A stretch of DNA of 64,000 nt. It comes from Saprospiraceae bacterium (GTDB lineage Bacteria > Bacteroidota > Bacteroidia > Chitinophagales > Saprospiraceae). The stretch is taken from contig JADJNW010000003.1 in assembly GCA_016714085.1 (NCBI GenBank), forward strand, positions 682,001-746,000, in the 5' to 3' direction. Below the pieces are notes generated by a model. It made no database searches, was not told where the DNA came from, and saw only the letters and a program-made list of their open reading frames with translations. Shown piece after piece: positions 29,083 to 40,095 of the stretch (position 1 is its first letter; each line of letters begins with the position of its first letter). The translations under genes were made by a program, and so were the position numbers.

Positions 29083-30036
29083 ATGGATTTTCAGAATGAA
29101 ACACCTCCTGCATCAAACAGTTTTGAATGGCCGCCTTTTGTTGTATTGCTACTGCTGGTAGTGGCGGCAATGGTGGGAGGCGCTATTGGCGGGGGTTTAG
29201 CCTATGGTTGGACGACGATGCAAGGAATAGATTTACAAGCACTTATCAACGATTTTGGTGAAAACAGCCCTCGTAACGAGCGCGACGCAATTAGAATTGT
29301 CAACCTGTTGAGTCATTTTGCTTCGTTTACTTTAACGTCTTTAGCCGTGGGGCTTTTGGTATATAGAAAACGCTGGATTTCTTATTTCATGCTGGAAAAA
29401 TTTCCGAATAGCACCGTCCTCATTACAGGGATTCTCTTTATTATAGTGGCTTTTCCGTTGGTACAACTCTCCTATTGGATTAATAGTCAATTACCTATGC
29501 CGATTTGGGCTACCGATTTGGAAAAGGCAGCCGAAGAAATGATCAAAGGAATTCTGGTGATGAATGATCCCGGCGAATTTCTGTTAAATCTATTGATAAT
29601 AGCGGTTTTGCCGGCTATTGGAGAAGAGTTATTGTTCCGGGGCATTGTGCAGCAGCAATTGCAACGAGCACTAAGCCGCCCGGCAGTTGCCATTTGGCTT
29701 ACCGCCATTATTTTTAGCGCTATTCATATGCAATTTGCAGGATTCATTCCACGCTTGATTCTGGGTGCGACGCTAGGTTATTTGTTTTATTGGACAAAAA
29801 ATCTCTGGATGCCAATATTGGCGCACTTTGCGACCAATGCTATGCAAGTGATTGCGCAATATGCTTCCGGAGGTAAACTATCGCAAGCAGAATTGGAAAA
29901 GCCGGATGGAGCGAATTGGCTTTTGGGAATTTTATCTTTAATGCTAACTCTGGGAATTGGTTATTATCTTTGGCGCAGGAAGAGCCAGCGTGACGCGGAG
30001 ACCGAGCGGCTGAGCGATTTGGATAGATCATCATAA
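29083..30036 (+). CDS. CPBP family intramembrane metalloprotease
   Basis: This 317-residue membrane protein has about eight helices and the CPBP (Rce1/Abi) motifs: motif 1 EELLFRGIVQ, motif 2 with HMQFAGFIPRLILGA and motif 3 HFATNAMQV. The Glu pair and the two His form the metal site in the family. Bacterial members act on membrane-bound substrates that are mostly unknown. The C-terminal tail is hydrophilic and acidic. cdsA begins 1 bp after its stop, so the two are cotranscribed. Confidence 0.9.
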   Translation: MDFQNETPPASNSFEWPPFVVLLLLVVAAMVGGAIGGGLAYGWTTMQGIDLQALINDFGENSPRNERDAIRIVNLLSHFASFTLTSLAVGLLVYRKRWISYFMLEKFPNSTVLITGILFIIVAFPLVQLSYWINSQLPMPIWATDLEKAAEEMIKGILVMNDPGEFLLNLLIIAVLPAIGEELLFRGIVQQQLQRALSRPAVAIWLTAIIFSAIHMQFAGFIPRLILGATLGYLFYWTKNLWMPILAHFATNAMQVIAQYASGGKLSQAELEKPDGANWLLGILSLMLTLGIGYYLWRRKSQRDAETERLSDLDRSS

Positions 30037-30037
30037 A

Positions 30038-30850
30038 ATGAAAAGTCGGGTTTATACTTCTATTATTTTTGTTGCAGTCATGCTGGGCGGCGTTTATCTC
30101 AGCGAATATACCTTTGTGTTGCTCTTTGGCGTGATTGCCCTGCTTTGTCTGTGGGAATTTTATCATATCTTATTGATGGAGGGCGTTTTACGCAGAATTC
30201 TGAGTACTTTACTGGGAATTGCCACTTACGTCGTCGTTGCTGTATTTCAGCTCACCTCGATTGACGCAGAAGCATCTTCATTTGTCACTCTTCTATTGCT
30301 GTTTATCCCCTTAGTTTATACGTTCTTCATTTATGAATTGTACAGCGCTTCGCAAAGACCATTTCACAATATTGCCACTTCCATGCTTGGCATCGTTTAT
30401 ATTGGCTTGCCTTTCACTTTGCTGGAATGGATTGCATTAGACGATGGTTATCAACCTAATATCGTGTGCGGATTAATGATTTTAAATTGGATCAACGATA
30501 CGGCGGCTTATTTGATCGGCTCCCGCAGAGGCAAAACCCTTTTGCTGCCGCGCATTTCACCTAAAAAAACCTGGGAAGGCACGATTGGCGGGGCTAATTT
30601 CACTTTAATTACTACCGTTGGCTTGACGATTCTAATGCCGCAGTTGCGCGCAATTGATTGGGTCGTATTAGCAATAATTGTAATAGTATTTGGTACACTT
30701 GGCGATTTGGTAGAATCAATGCTCAAGCGGAGCTTACAAACAAAGGATTCCGGCAATCTGCTGCCTGGGCATGGCGGCTTGCTGGATCGATTCGATTCGT
30801 TTATTTTTATATTGCCTTTTGCAACTTTGTACTTGATTTGGATTCGATGA
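30038..30850 (+). CDS. cdsA: Phosphatidate cytidylyltransferase
   Basis: This 270-residue protein with about seven membrane helices carries the CDP-DAG synthase signature: GDLVESMLKRSLQTKDSG followed by PGHGGLLDRFDS near the C-terminus. It makes CDP-diacylglycerol from phosphatidate and CTP in the inner membrane, the branch point of phospholipid synthesis. Length and motif spacing are normal. It follows the CPBP protease gene with a 1 bp gap, a gene order also known from other Bacteroidota. Confidence 0.95.
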   Translation: MKSRVYTSIIFVAVMLGGVYLSEYTFVLLFGVIALLCLWEFYHILLMEGVLRRILSTLLGIATYVVVAVFQLTSIDAEASSFVTLLLLFIPLVYTFFIYELYSASQRPFHNIATSMLGIVYIGLPFTLLEWIALDDGYQPNIVCGLMILNWINDTAAYLIGSRRGKTLLLPRISPKKTWEGTIGGANFTLITTVGLTILMPQLRAIDWVVLAIIVIVFGTLGDLVESMLKRSLQTKDSGNLLPGHGGLLDRFDSFIFILPFATLYLIWIR

Positions 30851-30893
30851 CTTCAAAATCGTATCTCGTACTTTTAACTTCGTACCTCCAACT

Positions 30894-31484
30894 TTATAAC
30901 TCTTTTATCCAAAATCGAAGCGGCTTCGGCGTATCCTTCTCTTCATCCATATCTTTCCAAACCATATAGCAATATAGATCGGTTGGCTGAAATCCTCGTT
31001 TTCTCCAAAAATCGTCTAAAGGAATATAATTTTCAGGGCGCAAAGGATGCCCGAAAGGTCGAACGACGCCACAAAAGGTCAAATATTGAAAGCGATCGAG
31101 TTTGCGTGCTTGCGCCTCGCGCTGATTAAAAAATTCGACGCCAATGCCTTGACCGCGATAGTCTTTTTTCAAAACCGATTCGCCAAAATAAAAAATCTTG
31201 CTCGTGTCAAAACCCTTGTCTAAAAAGGGTTTTTGAATATTAATTGGCTCGTTTTCCATGGGCAATGCAGTGGACACGCCAATGACATTATCGCCATCAA
31301 AAGCAATCACCAACACGCTATCGGTCGCTTTTATATAAGTTTGCACGTAATCTTTTTCGTATGACAAATTTCCATCATATAAATAAGGAAAATCCCGAAA
31401 TACTTCTACGCGCAGGCGTGCCAGGTCTTCTATATAAGGCATAGCTGCATCGCCCATGAACCTCTCCATCTTAATATTTTGCAT
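30894..31484 (-). CDS. GNAT-family N-acetyltransferase
   Basis: This 196-residue protein has the acetyl-CoA binding motif YRGQGIGVEFF preceded by the strand IFYFGESVLKKD, typical of the GNAT fold. The substrate is unknown. The N-terminal part (EDLARLRVEVFRDFPYLYDG) resembles a GNAT subgroup often annotated only as acetyltransferase. The start ATG is the first in frame; an alternative Met lies five codons later. It is convergent with cdsA. Confidence 0.85.
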   Translation of the reverse strand: MQNIKMERFMGDAAMPYIEDLARLRVEVFRDFPYLYDGNLSYEKDYVQTYIKATDSVLVIAFDGDNVIGVSTALPMENEPINIQKPFLDKGFDTSKIFYFGESVLKKDYRGQGIGVEFFNQREAQARKLDRFQYLTFCGVVRPFGHPLRPENYIPLDDFWRKRGFQPTDLYCYMVWKDMDEEKDTPKPLRFWIKEL

Positions 31485-31505
31485 CTTTTAAACCTTAAGT
31501 AGTTC

Positions 31506-31623
31506 GACGGAATTTTCAATAAGTTATTTTGATATTGAAAGAAATAGTTTGTAACCTCCTTTTAGTCAGTTACTTCACTATTTTTTTCAATATCAAAATA
31601 ACTTATCAAAAATTTTATCCGTC
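31506..31623. repeat. 118-bp long inverted repeat (MITE-like or structured RNA)
   Basis: The arms 31519-31547 and 31578-31606 match over 29 bases with a single mismatch. A further inner pair GTAAC/GTTAC (31551-31555 and 31569-31573) and an outer pair GACGGA/TCCGTC (31506-31511 and 31618-31623) extend the symmetry. It lies in the 230-bp gap between the divergent GNAT and cutC genes. No transposase, and no clear target-site duplication, is visible. Confidence 0.85.
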
Positions 31624-31715
31624 ACTTATTTTTATAAAATTAAAGGTAAAGGGTTTTAAATTAGACCGCCAACATTTTCAAAAAAAACTATCTTCAAGCC
31701 TTAAAAATCGCTGTT

Positions 31716-32453
31716 GTGAATAAAATCCTTGAAATTTGTGTAGATTCTATTACTTCTGCACTGCACGCCCAGGAAGGCGGCGCGGACAGAATCGAATTAT
31801 GCGAAAATCTTGCCCAGGGAGGCGTGACGCCTAGCATCGGGAAAATTGCTCAAGCCAAACGCTTGCTCACAATTCCCGTTATGGTACTCATTCGACCTCG
31901 AAAGGGCGACTTCTTGTATTCTGATTTAGAATTTGAGCTCATGCTCGACGATATTCAACGCGCCAAAGAACTCGGCGTGGATGGGATTGTGTCAGGCGTG
32001 CTGCTGCCGGATGGCCATATCGACAAGACACGCACGGCTTGGCTCGTGGAAGCAGCGAATCCATTGCCTTTCACCTTTCATCGGGCATTTGATATGTGCC
32101 GCGAACCCTGGGAAGCAATTCAGCAACTGGCGGACTTAGGCGTGAAGCGCATTCTTACTTCCGGTTTACGACCAACGGCATTGGAAGGGATTAACCATTT
32201 GCGCACTTTTGTAGAATTGGCGGGTGATCGAATCTCCATTTTAGCTTGCAGCGAAGTAACGCCCGATACAATTGATCCGCTTCTGGAAATCCAAGGTTTG
32301 CAAGAGTTTCACGCTGCTTTGCGCCGACCTGTTTACAGTCAAATGGAATATCGTGGCGCGGCTACCATGGGCGATGAAAATCTGGATGAAGAATTTATGT
32401 GGCACGAAGCCGATTTGGAAATGATTAAAGGTTTGAGAAAAAAGTTGGAATGA
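31716..32453 (+). CDS. cutC: CutC family protein
   Basis: This 245-residue protein matches CutC over its length: LEICVDSITSALHAQEGGAD, RIELCENLAQGGVTPSIG, VMVLIRPRKGDFLYS, FTFHRAFDMC and the C-terminal region with RGAATMGD. It forms a TIM barrel. The family has been linked to copper handling, though its biochemical role is debated. The start is a GTG at 31716, directly giving the conserved N-terminus. Its stop codon lies within a dispersed GGAATATT-type repeat element. Confidence 0.92.
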   Translation: MNKILEICVDSITSALHAQEGGADRIELCENLAQGGVTPSIGKIAQAKRLLTIPVMVLIRPRKGDFLYSDLEFELMLDDIQRAKELGVDGIVSGVLLPDGHIDKTRTAWLVEAANPLPFTFHRAFDMCREPWEAIQQLADLGVKRILTSGLRPTALEGINHLRTFVELAGDRISILACSEVTPDTIDPLLEIQGLQEFHAALRRPVYSQMEYRGAATMGDENLDEEFMWHEADLEMIKGLRKKLE

Positions 32454-32512
32454 TGGAATCGTGGAGTGTTGTGAGGCGCTGTTTTCCAAAATTCCATTAC
32501 TCCAATATTCCA
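32447..32512. repeat. Dispersed GGAAT/ATTCC element, copy 1
   Basis: The element starts with GGAATGATGGAATCGTGGAG and ends with TTCC-rich complementary sequence (CTCCAATATTCCA). A similar element lies at 63216-63289. It overlaps the cutC stop codon and forms the 5' region of the mannosidase. Confidence 0.65.
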
Positions 32513-32515
32513 AAT

Positions 32516-35022
32516 ATGATAATTATGCGTTGTATTGTTATACTTTTATTACTAATACCCTTCAAATTATTAAGTGTGAACATCATGGAACTTCACCAAA
32601 ACTGGCGCTTCCGCAAAGCTGGCGACAATACTTGGTATGAGGCAACTGTGCCCGGCGTGGTGCAAATGGACTTGATTCGGCACGGCGTCATTCCTGATCC
32701 TTTTTATGGTACAAATGAGGATAGTATTCAATGGATCGAGCGCGAAGACTGGGTGTATGAATTGACTTTCGATTTACCGAATTTTGATAGTTCTAAAAAT
32801 TATGAATTGGTGTTTGAAGGTCTTGATACTTACGCGGAAGTCACTTTTAATGGTGAAAAGCTCCTGGAAACCAGCAATATGTACCGCCGTTGGCGCGTGG
32901 ATGTGGCGCGATTGCTGCGTTTGGAGCAGAATCATTTAGTCATTTATTTCAAATCTCCTTTGACGGTAAATGCCGATAAACTCCGAGGCACGCCTTATCA
33001 TAAAACTGCTGAAAATGATGCGCTGAAAGACGAAAAAGTGAGTGTTTATGCGCGCAAAGCACCATATCATTTTGGCTGGGACTGGGGCCCGCGTATTGTC
33101 ACTTCTGGTATTTGGCGGCCCGTAAAGCTGGTAGAATGGGACAATATCATATTAGATGAAATTCAAATTTATCAAAAAAGTCTTTCCGAAGAGCAAGCGA
33201 TATTACAAGCCGATATAATAATTCGAGGAGATTTTGATGCTAATTATACAATTTTATTAAAAAATGCAACCAATAATGAAATATTGGCGCAACAAAATAT
33301 TACAAATCCATTTAGTGAAAATGTAATAATTGATTTTACTATTAATAATCCGCAACTTTGGTGGACGCATAATTTAGGCGAGCCTTATCTTTATAATTTC
33401 ATTATAGAAATAAGTAAAGATGGACAAGTTATAGATTCAAAATCAATGCGTTATGGCTTGCGCACTATTGAATTAGTTCGGGAGAAAGATAAATTTGGTG
33501 AATCTTTTTATTTCAAGCTAAATGGAATTCCTGTTTTTATGAAGGGCGCTAATTATATTCCTTCTGAAACGATGCTTCCTCGGCGTACCACTGCTGATCT
33601 GGATCGTATTTTGAATGACGCTAAAGCCGTGAATATGAACATGATACGCGTGTGGGGCGGTGGCATTTACGAAGACGATTATTTTTATGATAAATGCGAT
33701 GAAATGGGCTTGCTCGTGTGGCAGGATTTTATGTTTGCCTGCTCGATGTACCCGGGCGTGGATTCAGCATTTTATGAAAATGTAAAGCAAGAAGCCATTG
33801 AAAACGTGCGCCGCTTGCGCAATCACCCCAGCATTGCTGCCTGGTGCGGCAATAATGAGGTGGATATCGCCTGGCATAATTGGGGTTGGCAGGTGCGTTT
33901 TTTAATTATTGGTAAAGAAGCGCAAGAAATGAAGGAATCTTATCAAAAATTATTTCATGAATTATTACCAGACATCATAAAAAGTGAAGACCCGCAGCGG
34001 CCTTACGTCCATTCCTCGCCCCTAAGCGAAGGTGGCAAATCTGGCAATCTTGACAACGGCTGTATGCACTACTGGAAACCCTGGAATATGAATGATGAAT
34101 TTGATGGATATTAAAGGAATGTCTGGCGCTACATGAACGAGTACGGCTTCCAGTCTTTCCCGGAAATGACAACTATTAAACAGTTTTCTGCTCCTGATGA
34201 TTGGTCGTTCGACAGCGAGGTGATGAAAAAGCATCAGAAAAGTTACATTGGCAATGGCCGCATCGGAAAGTTTGTAGATAAATATTATGCAAAATCGACT
34301 GATTTTGAGGACTTTGTTTATAAAAGTCAATTGGTACAAGCTGAAGGCATCCGCACTGCCATTCGAGCGCATCGCAAAGCCATGCCGCGCTGCATGGGCA
34401 CCGTGTATTGGCAGTTGGACGATTGCTGGCCCGCGCCTTCCTGGTCGAGCATTGATTATTATGGTCGCTGGAAAGCCTTGCATTATGCTTTGAAAGAATT
34501 GTACGCCGATCAATTGATTGTGCCCTGGGAAGCCAATGGATTTCTGCATATCCAGATTATAAATGACCAATTGGATACTTTACCAATTCGGATATTTATT
34601 GAATCTAAAACCTTGGATGGCAAGGAATTATATAGAATTGAAAAAATGTGACGCTTGCGGCTAATGCCTCTGAAATTTACGCGGTCATTCCTTTGGAGTC
34701 CTTATTGCAAAATACAAAAAAAGAAGAAACGCTATTGACGGTTCGACTAGAGCGAGGTGATTCGCTGATAGCAAGAACCAATCATTACTTTGCTTTACCA
34801 AAGAATTTAGCTTTAAAAACGCCCGTAATCGATTTGCAAGTAAATGAGGAAAATCAGACAATACGTTTACGTGCCAATACACTTGTAAAAGGACTTTACC
34901 TTTTTACCGAGAATGATGTTCGATTTGAGGATAATTATTTTGATTTGCTGCCGAATGAGTCAGTCACCATTCCTTACAAGGGCGATTTGAGAAAAGAAGA
35001 TTTACAATTTAAGTTTTTATAG
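32516..35022 (+). CDS. GH2 beta-mannosidase, disrupted by an in-frame stop and a frameshift
   Basis: The reading frame gives about 835 residues with a hydrophobic signal peptide (start ATG at 32516 or 32525; an upstream ATG would read through a repeat element). It has the GH2 jelly-roll N-domain (ELHQNWRFRKAGDNTWYEA), the barrel, the acid/base Glu in WCGNNEVDIAW, the nucleophile Glu in MNEYGFQSF, and QLDDCWPAPSWSSIDYYGRW. Two lesions are present: TAA at 34112-34114 in the same frame, eight codons before the nucleophile, and a missing A in the A-run at about 34640-34645. It would release mannose from beta-mannosides in the periplasm. It precedes a SusC/SusD pair, so mannan use is suggested. 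Confidence 0.85.
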
Positions 35023-35193
35023 ATTCGTACTTAATTTATTATCAATTCATTAAAAATTAAAAAGAGAAAAAACGGGAATTTGAACGCTTATTGTCACTCG
35101 TTTGAAAACACTAATTTTGTTTAGAAAATTTTAACAGTTTATATCCAAATTTAGACATATCTTCGCCTCATAAAAATTGGGTTAGACTCTATT

Positions 35194-35240
35194 CAAAAAC
35201 CCCGCCAAGCGGTTATTGCTACTGCTTGTCGGGGTTTTTG
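35194..35240 (+). terminator. Strong hairpin with T-run before SusC unit C
   Basis: CAAAAACCCCG (35194-35204) pairs perfectly with CGGGGTTTTTG (35230-35240), and the inner AAGCGGT/ACTGCTT pair extends the stem. It may end the mannosidase transcript or act as a leader attenuator of the SusC gene, whose start is 43 bp downstream. Confidence 0.7.
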
Positions 35241-35283
35241 GATAAATATCACCTACGTTAACTTTTTTTCACTCAGTAATTCA

Positions 35284-38200
35284 ATGTTTATGAAAGTTAA
35301 GTTTAACTACTTAGTTTTAGTAGTCTTTGCACTACTACTTACTTCTGTTACGCTTGTAGGGCAATCTACAGTGCGTGGCAGCGTCAAATCAGCCACCGAA
35401 GGCGAGCCTCTAATTGGCGTTACGGTTCTTGTAAAAGGAACAACTTTCGGTACCGCAACCGACATAGATGGGAACTTTGAAATTCAGGTAGATGATCTGA
35501 ATGCAACATTAGTGTTCAGCTACACTGGTTTTGCCTCACAAGAAGTGGCACTAGGCGGTAGAACTACTGTTGAAGTTTCTATGGACTCTGAGTCAACCTT
35601 ATTAGACGAAGTGGTTGTAACCGCTTACGGTACAACCCGTAAGGAGCCTTGACGGGTTCTGTAGGAAGCATCAAATCTGATGCCATTGCTAAAAGACCTG
35701 TCAACAACGTTACCACTGTAATCGAAGGAGCAGTGCCAGGCGTTGTGACTCAAACTGCAAATGGTCAGCCAGGTTCTGGTCTTTCTATTCGAGTAAGAGG
35801 TTTTGGTTCGATCAATGCCACTTCAGAGCCTTTGTTTGTAGTGGATGGCGTTCCTTATGTTGGGGGCACTTCCAATCTCAATCCTGATGATGTAGAAAGT
35901 ATCAGTATTTTGAAAGATGCTTCTGCTACTGCATTATATGGTTCAAGAGCTGCCAACGGTGTTGTAATCATCACGACTAAAAAAGGAAAGAAAGGAAGAA
36001 ACAGTGTTTCCTTGAAAGTAGCGCAAGGTTTTGCCAGTCGCGGTTTGCCGGAGTATGAAAAAGTGGATGCTTTTGAATACTATCCTTTGATGTGGGAAGC
36101 TTATCGTAACTCATTGGTGTACCCTGTTTCAGGAACTGGTATTTCCAGAGATTCTGCCGGCCGGGTAGCATCGGGTTTGACTTCAAGAACAAGCATTAGT
36201 GACCAACTTGGTTACAACCCTTTTAACGTTGCAGCGAATGCAATTGTAAGTCCTGATGGAACCATCAATCCGAATGCACAATTGATCTATGGCGATGATT
36301 TGGATTGGACAAAGGACTTGTTGCGCACCGGCGATCGCAAAGATTACGGCGTCAACTTTAGCGGCGGTGCCGATAAATATGATTACTTCCTGTCAGCAGG
36401 TTACTTGCAAGAAGATGGTTATACATTAAATACTGATTTTAAACGCTATACTGCAAGATTAAACGTAAACGTACAACCTAAAGACTGGATCAGAACAGGT
36501 TTAAATTTATCTGGAAACCATTCTGTTTCTAATACAGCGAGAGACGGTGGTAGCACCAACTTTGTAAACCCATTCTTCTTTTCTCGCAACATCGGTCCGA
36601 TTTACCCGGTATTTGCGCATAATATGACTACCGGTGAATATTTGATTGATCCGGCTACGGGACAAAGATTCTGGGATTTAGGAAACTTCGGTAGCTCTAA
36701 TCTTGGTATTCCTAACCGCCCAAGTGGTGGTTTTGCAGGTCGTCACGCATTGGCTGAAACCACCCTGAATAGTCAGCTATTCACAAGAACCGTAGTAAGT
36801 GCTAGATCTACTACCGATTTATTTTTCTTGAAAAACTTCAAGTTCACGAATAATATCTCTGTGGATTTTGAATATCAAGGTGATGAAAGCTTCGAGAACA
36901 CGCTCGTAGGTGACGGTGCACCTGCTGGTAGAAGCCGCAGACGCTTCCAGAGTACCACTGGTTTTATTGCTAGCCAACTTTTGAATTATAATAATGAATT
37001 TGGTGATCACAGCATCGATCTGTTGGTGGGTCATGAAAGTTACAATGAAAGAGGTACTGATTTGAACGGCTTTAAGCAAGGACAATCGCTATCAGGCAAC
37101 TCTGAATTGAATAACTTTACTACGATCAACTCCTTGACTTCTGCGCTTGACAGATACAGAATTGAAAGTTACCTTTCAAGAGCAAATTATAATTTCAAAG
37201 AAAAGTACTTGTTATCAGCAAGTTTGCGTACGGATGGTAACTCCAGATTTGCAGAAGAATCCAGATGGGGTACATTCTGGTCAATTGGTGCCGGATGGAA
37301 CATTCACAAAGAGAATTTCCTGAAAGTTTCCTGGTTAGATCAATTGAAGCTAAGAAGCTCTTATGGTGTAGTTGGTGTAGCCGATGGTATTGGTTTCTAT
37401 GCTTATCAAGGTTTGTATAGCTTTGCTAATAATGCCAATGAACCTGGTATTGTACAGAGTCAAACTGCTTTCTTCAATGGTGATCTTACTTGGGAAGAGA
37501 ACGTACAATTTGATATTGGCGTTGACTTTTCTTTGTTTAAAAACCGCGTCACTGGTTCGGTCGAATTTTTCAACCGTGAATCCCGCGAACTGTTGTTTGA
37601 TGTGCCTCAACCATTGTCCAGCGGCGCTTTGACGCTGACGCAGAACACGGCTACCATGTACAACAGAGGTATCGAAGCAAACCTGAATGTTGACGTTGTG
37701 CGCTTGCGCGATTTTATCTTTAATCTCAATATCAATGCTTCGACTGTAGAAAATCAGATTACCAAAATGCCGGAAACGGTTCAGGAATTTGTAACAGGTA
37801 CGAAGAAGTATGCAGTTGGACAGTCTATCTTTGATTACTGGTTGCGTACCTACTATGGCGTAGATCCATCCGATGGAGCAGTTTTATATGTGGCTGATGA
37901 CAAAACGATCACCGCCAACCGTCGATTCATCACCAATGCACAAGGTAGCATAGATACAGTGACTACAGCTGTTGCAAATAGTAAGTTTGAGTACAACGGC
38001 ACCGTAATCCCTGATTTTTATGGCAGCATTAGTCCTTCTTTCTCCTTCAAAGGATTCACACTCAGCAGTTTGTTTACTTTCCAAGTTGGTGGTTTGACTT
38101 ATGATGGTCTGTACCAATCCTTGATGTCAGTAAGCAATTATGGTGGTGCATTGCATAAAGATATTCTCAACAGATGGCAGAGCGAAGGTCAAGTGACCAA

Positions 38201-38492
38201 TGTACCGCGTATGGATGCCGGTAGAAGCACTGATTTCAATGCGACTTCCTCTCGTTGGTTGATAGATGCTTCGTTCTTTAATATTCGCAACGTGAGCCTT
38301 ACTTATGATTTGCCAAGATCATTCAATTCTAAAATCAAAATTGAAGGCGCTCAAGTTTTTGTAAGTGCTGAGAATGTTGCTTTTTTCTCTAAGAGAAAAG
38401 GTATGAATAACCAGCAAGCTTTCACAGGAATTACTTCCAATGCTTATCCGCCGGCAAGAGTAATTTCTTGTGGGTTCACTTTAAATTTCTAA
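35284..38492 (+). CDS. SusC/RagA-family TonB-dependent transporter (unit C), frame broken near 35643
   Basis: The gene reads as 35284-35652 and 35649-38492. One extra G at about 35643 (GAGCC to GAGGCC) restores TAYGTTRKEALTGSVGSI and a length of about 1069 residues. It has a signal peptide, a regulatory domain (VRGSVKSATEGEPLIGVTVL), the conserved LLDEVVVTAYGT segment, a plug with DASATALYGSRAANGVVIIT, and a barrel ending VISCGFTLNF. It pairs with the SusD gene 10 bp downstream. The mannosidase upstream suggests beta-mannoside uptake, which is inference. Confidence 0.92.
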
Positions 38493-38502
38493 ATCAACAG
38501 AC

Positions 38503-39987
38503 ATGAAAAAAATGAAATATAATCTATTAGCTTTAGTTGTTCTACTTGTTTTTTCTTCTTGTGAGAAAGAATTTTTAGAAACATATCCTACTACCTCCGT
38601 TTCTGCTAGTGATGCTTTGGCAAGCACAGGCAATGCTTATGCAGCATTAAATGGCATTCATCGCATCATGTATGTTCAGTATGACGCGCAAGGTCAAGCT
38701 GGTGAAGGTTCGAACAATCTTTTCCGCGACTACATGGGTGAAGATATTGTATTCCCTCGTGCTGGCGGAAGTACTGCTTATGTAGGAATCATGCGCTGGC
38801 AGGATCACCGCAACGTGAATGATGGAGATACAAGATATGTTTACCGTTATTACTATCGTATTATTGCTAATGCGAATGTGTTGATCAATGGTATCGACGA
38901 CACCCCTGGCGCACAGTCAGATCGGGACATTATCAAAGGTCAGGCATTAGCTTATCGCGGTTGGGCGCATTTCCAACTGGTGCAGTTATGGGGCAAGCGT
39001 TATGATGCAAATGCCAAGCCAAACAATCAATTGGGTGTTCCTTTGATATTGACCAATACATTGGAAGGTCAGCCAAGAGCGACTGTTGAAGAAGTTTATA
39101 CTCAAATTAATCAAGATTTGGACCAAGCTATCACCCTCCTGGCTGGCTATACAAGAGCAGGTTCTGCGGCTAAATCCAATTTTGATGTAAATGTAGTGCA
39201 AGGTATTAAAGCGCGTGTGGCTTTGACACAGCAGAACTGGGCGGTAGCAGCTACTGCAGCAGCGGCAGCTAGAAAAGGTTATAACTTGATGGATAACAAC
39301 GCTTATCTTGCAGGTTTTAATGACATTACCAACCCGGAGTGGATTTGGGGAAGCCGTCAGATTTCTGACCACAACACTTTCTTCTATTCTTACTTTGCTT
39401 ACATCTCTGCCAATTTCAACTCCACTGTACTTCGTACACAACCGCGGGCAATCAATGCCAACCTCTGGGAAGCAATTCCTGATACGGATATCCGTAAGCA
39501 ATGCTGGGATAAAACGGGCGCCACTGTTCCGATCCCACCGGGTGGAGCAAAGGTAGCTTATCAGAATAAGAAATTCCTTGCGGCAAGCTCCAGCTTGAGT
39601 ATTGGAGATGTGCCTTTGATGCGCGCTGCCGAAATGTATCTCATTGAAGCAGAGGCATTAGCAAGAAGCGGCGACGAAGTTGGTGCACGCCAGGCGTTAT
39701 TTACCTTGGTGAGCAATAGAGATGCAAGTTATGTTTTGTCCACCAAAACTGGACAAGATTTGATCGACGAGATCATGTTCAATCGTAGAATTGAATTGTG
39801 GGCGGAAGGTTTCCGTTTCACCGATCTGAAGCGCTTGAATTTGCCTTTGGATAGAAATGGTATTCCTAATCACCTGGCAGCAATTATCTCTGTTTATGAT
39901 ATTCCGGCAGGCGATGTACAATGGGAATGGTTGTTCCCACAGGATGAAATCAATACGAATGCGCAAATTGTGCAGAATCCGTTGTAA
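38503..39987 (+). CDS. SusD/RagB-family surface lipoprotein (unit C)
   Basis: This 494-residue lipoprotein (LLVFSSC, Cys20) is a complete RagB/SusD protein. It has the N-terminal FLETYPTTSVSASDALAS, the core QALAYRGWAHFQLVQLWGKRY and the C-terminal block VPLMRAAEMYLIEAEALARS with MFNRRIELWAEGFRFTDLKR. It acts as substrate-binding lid of the SusC encoded 10 bp upstream. A strong terminator follows. Substrate unknown; context points to mannosides. Confidence 0.93.
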   Translation: MKKMKYNLLALVVLLVFSSCEKEFLETYPTTSVSASDALASTGNAYAALNGIHRIMYVQYDAQGQAGEGSNNLFRDYMGEDIVFPRAGGSTAYVGIMRWQDHRNVNDGDTRYVYRYYYRIIANANVLINGIDDTPGAQSDRDIIKGQALAYRGWAHFQLVQLWGKRYDANAKPNNQLGVPLILTNTLEGQPRATVEEVYTQINQDLDQAITLLAGYTRAGSAAKSNFDVNVVQGIKARVALTQQNWAVAATAAAAARKGYNLMDNNAYLAGFNDITNPEWIWGSRQISDHNTFFYSYFAYISANFNSTVLRTQPRAINANLWEAIPDTDIRKQCWDKTGATVPIPPGGAKVAYQNKKFLAASSSLSIGDVPLMRAAEMYLIEAEALARSGDEVGARQALFTLVSNRDASYVLSTKTGQDLIDEIMFNRRIELWAEGFRFTDLKRLNLPLDRNGIPNHLAAIISVYDIPAGDVQWEWLFPQDEINTNAQIVQNPL

Positions 39988-40029
39988 TTTCATTGTATCT
40001 ATTTTGAAATTATAATAAAATAAGAAAAG

Positions 40030-40066
40030 AAAAGGTGACGTCTTTATATAAGATGTCACCTTTTTT
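40030..40066 (+). terminator. Terminator of SusC/SusD unit C
   Basis: AAAAGGTGACGTCTT (40030-40044) pairs with AAGATGTCACCTTTT (40050-40064) around TATAT with one G-T pair, followed by TT. It lies 43 bp after the SusD stop and can also serve the convergent stress gene. Confidence 0.85.
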
Positions 40067-40095
40067 AATGGATTTGTTTAAAATCCAATGTTTGT

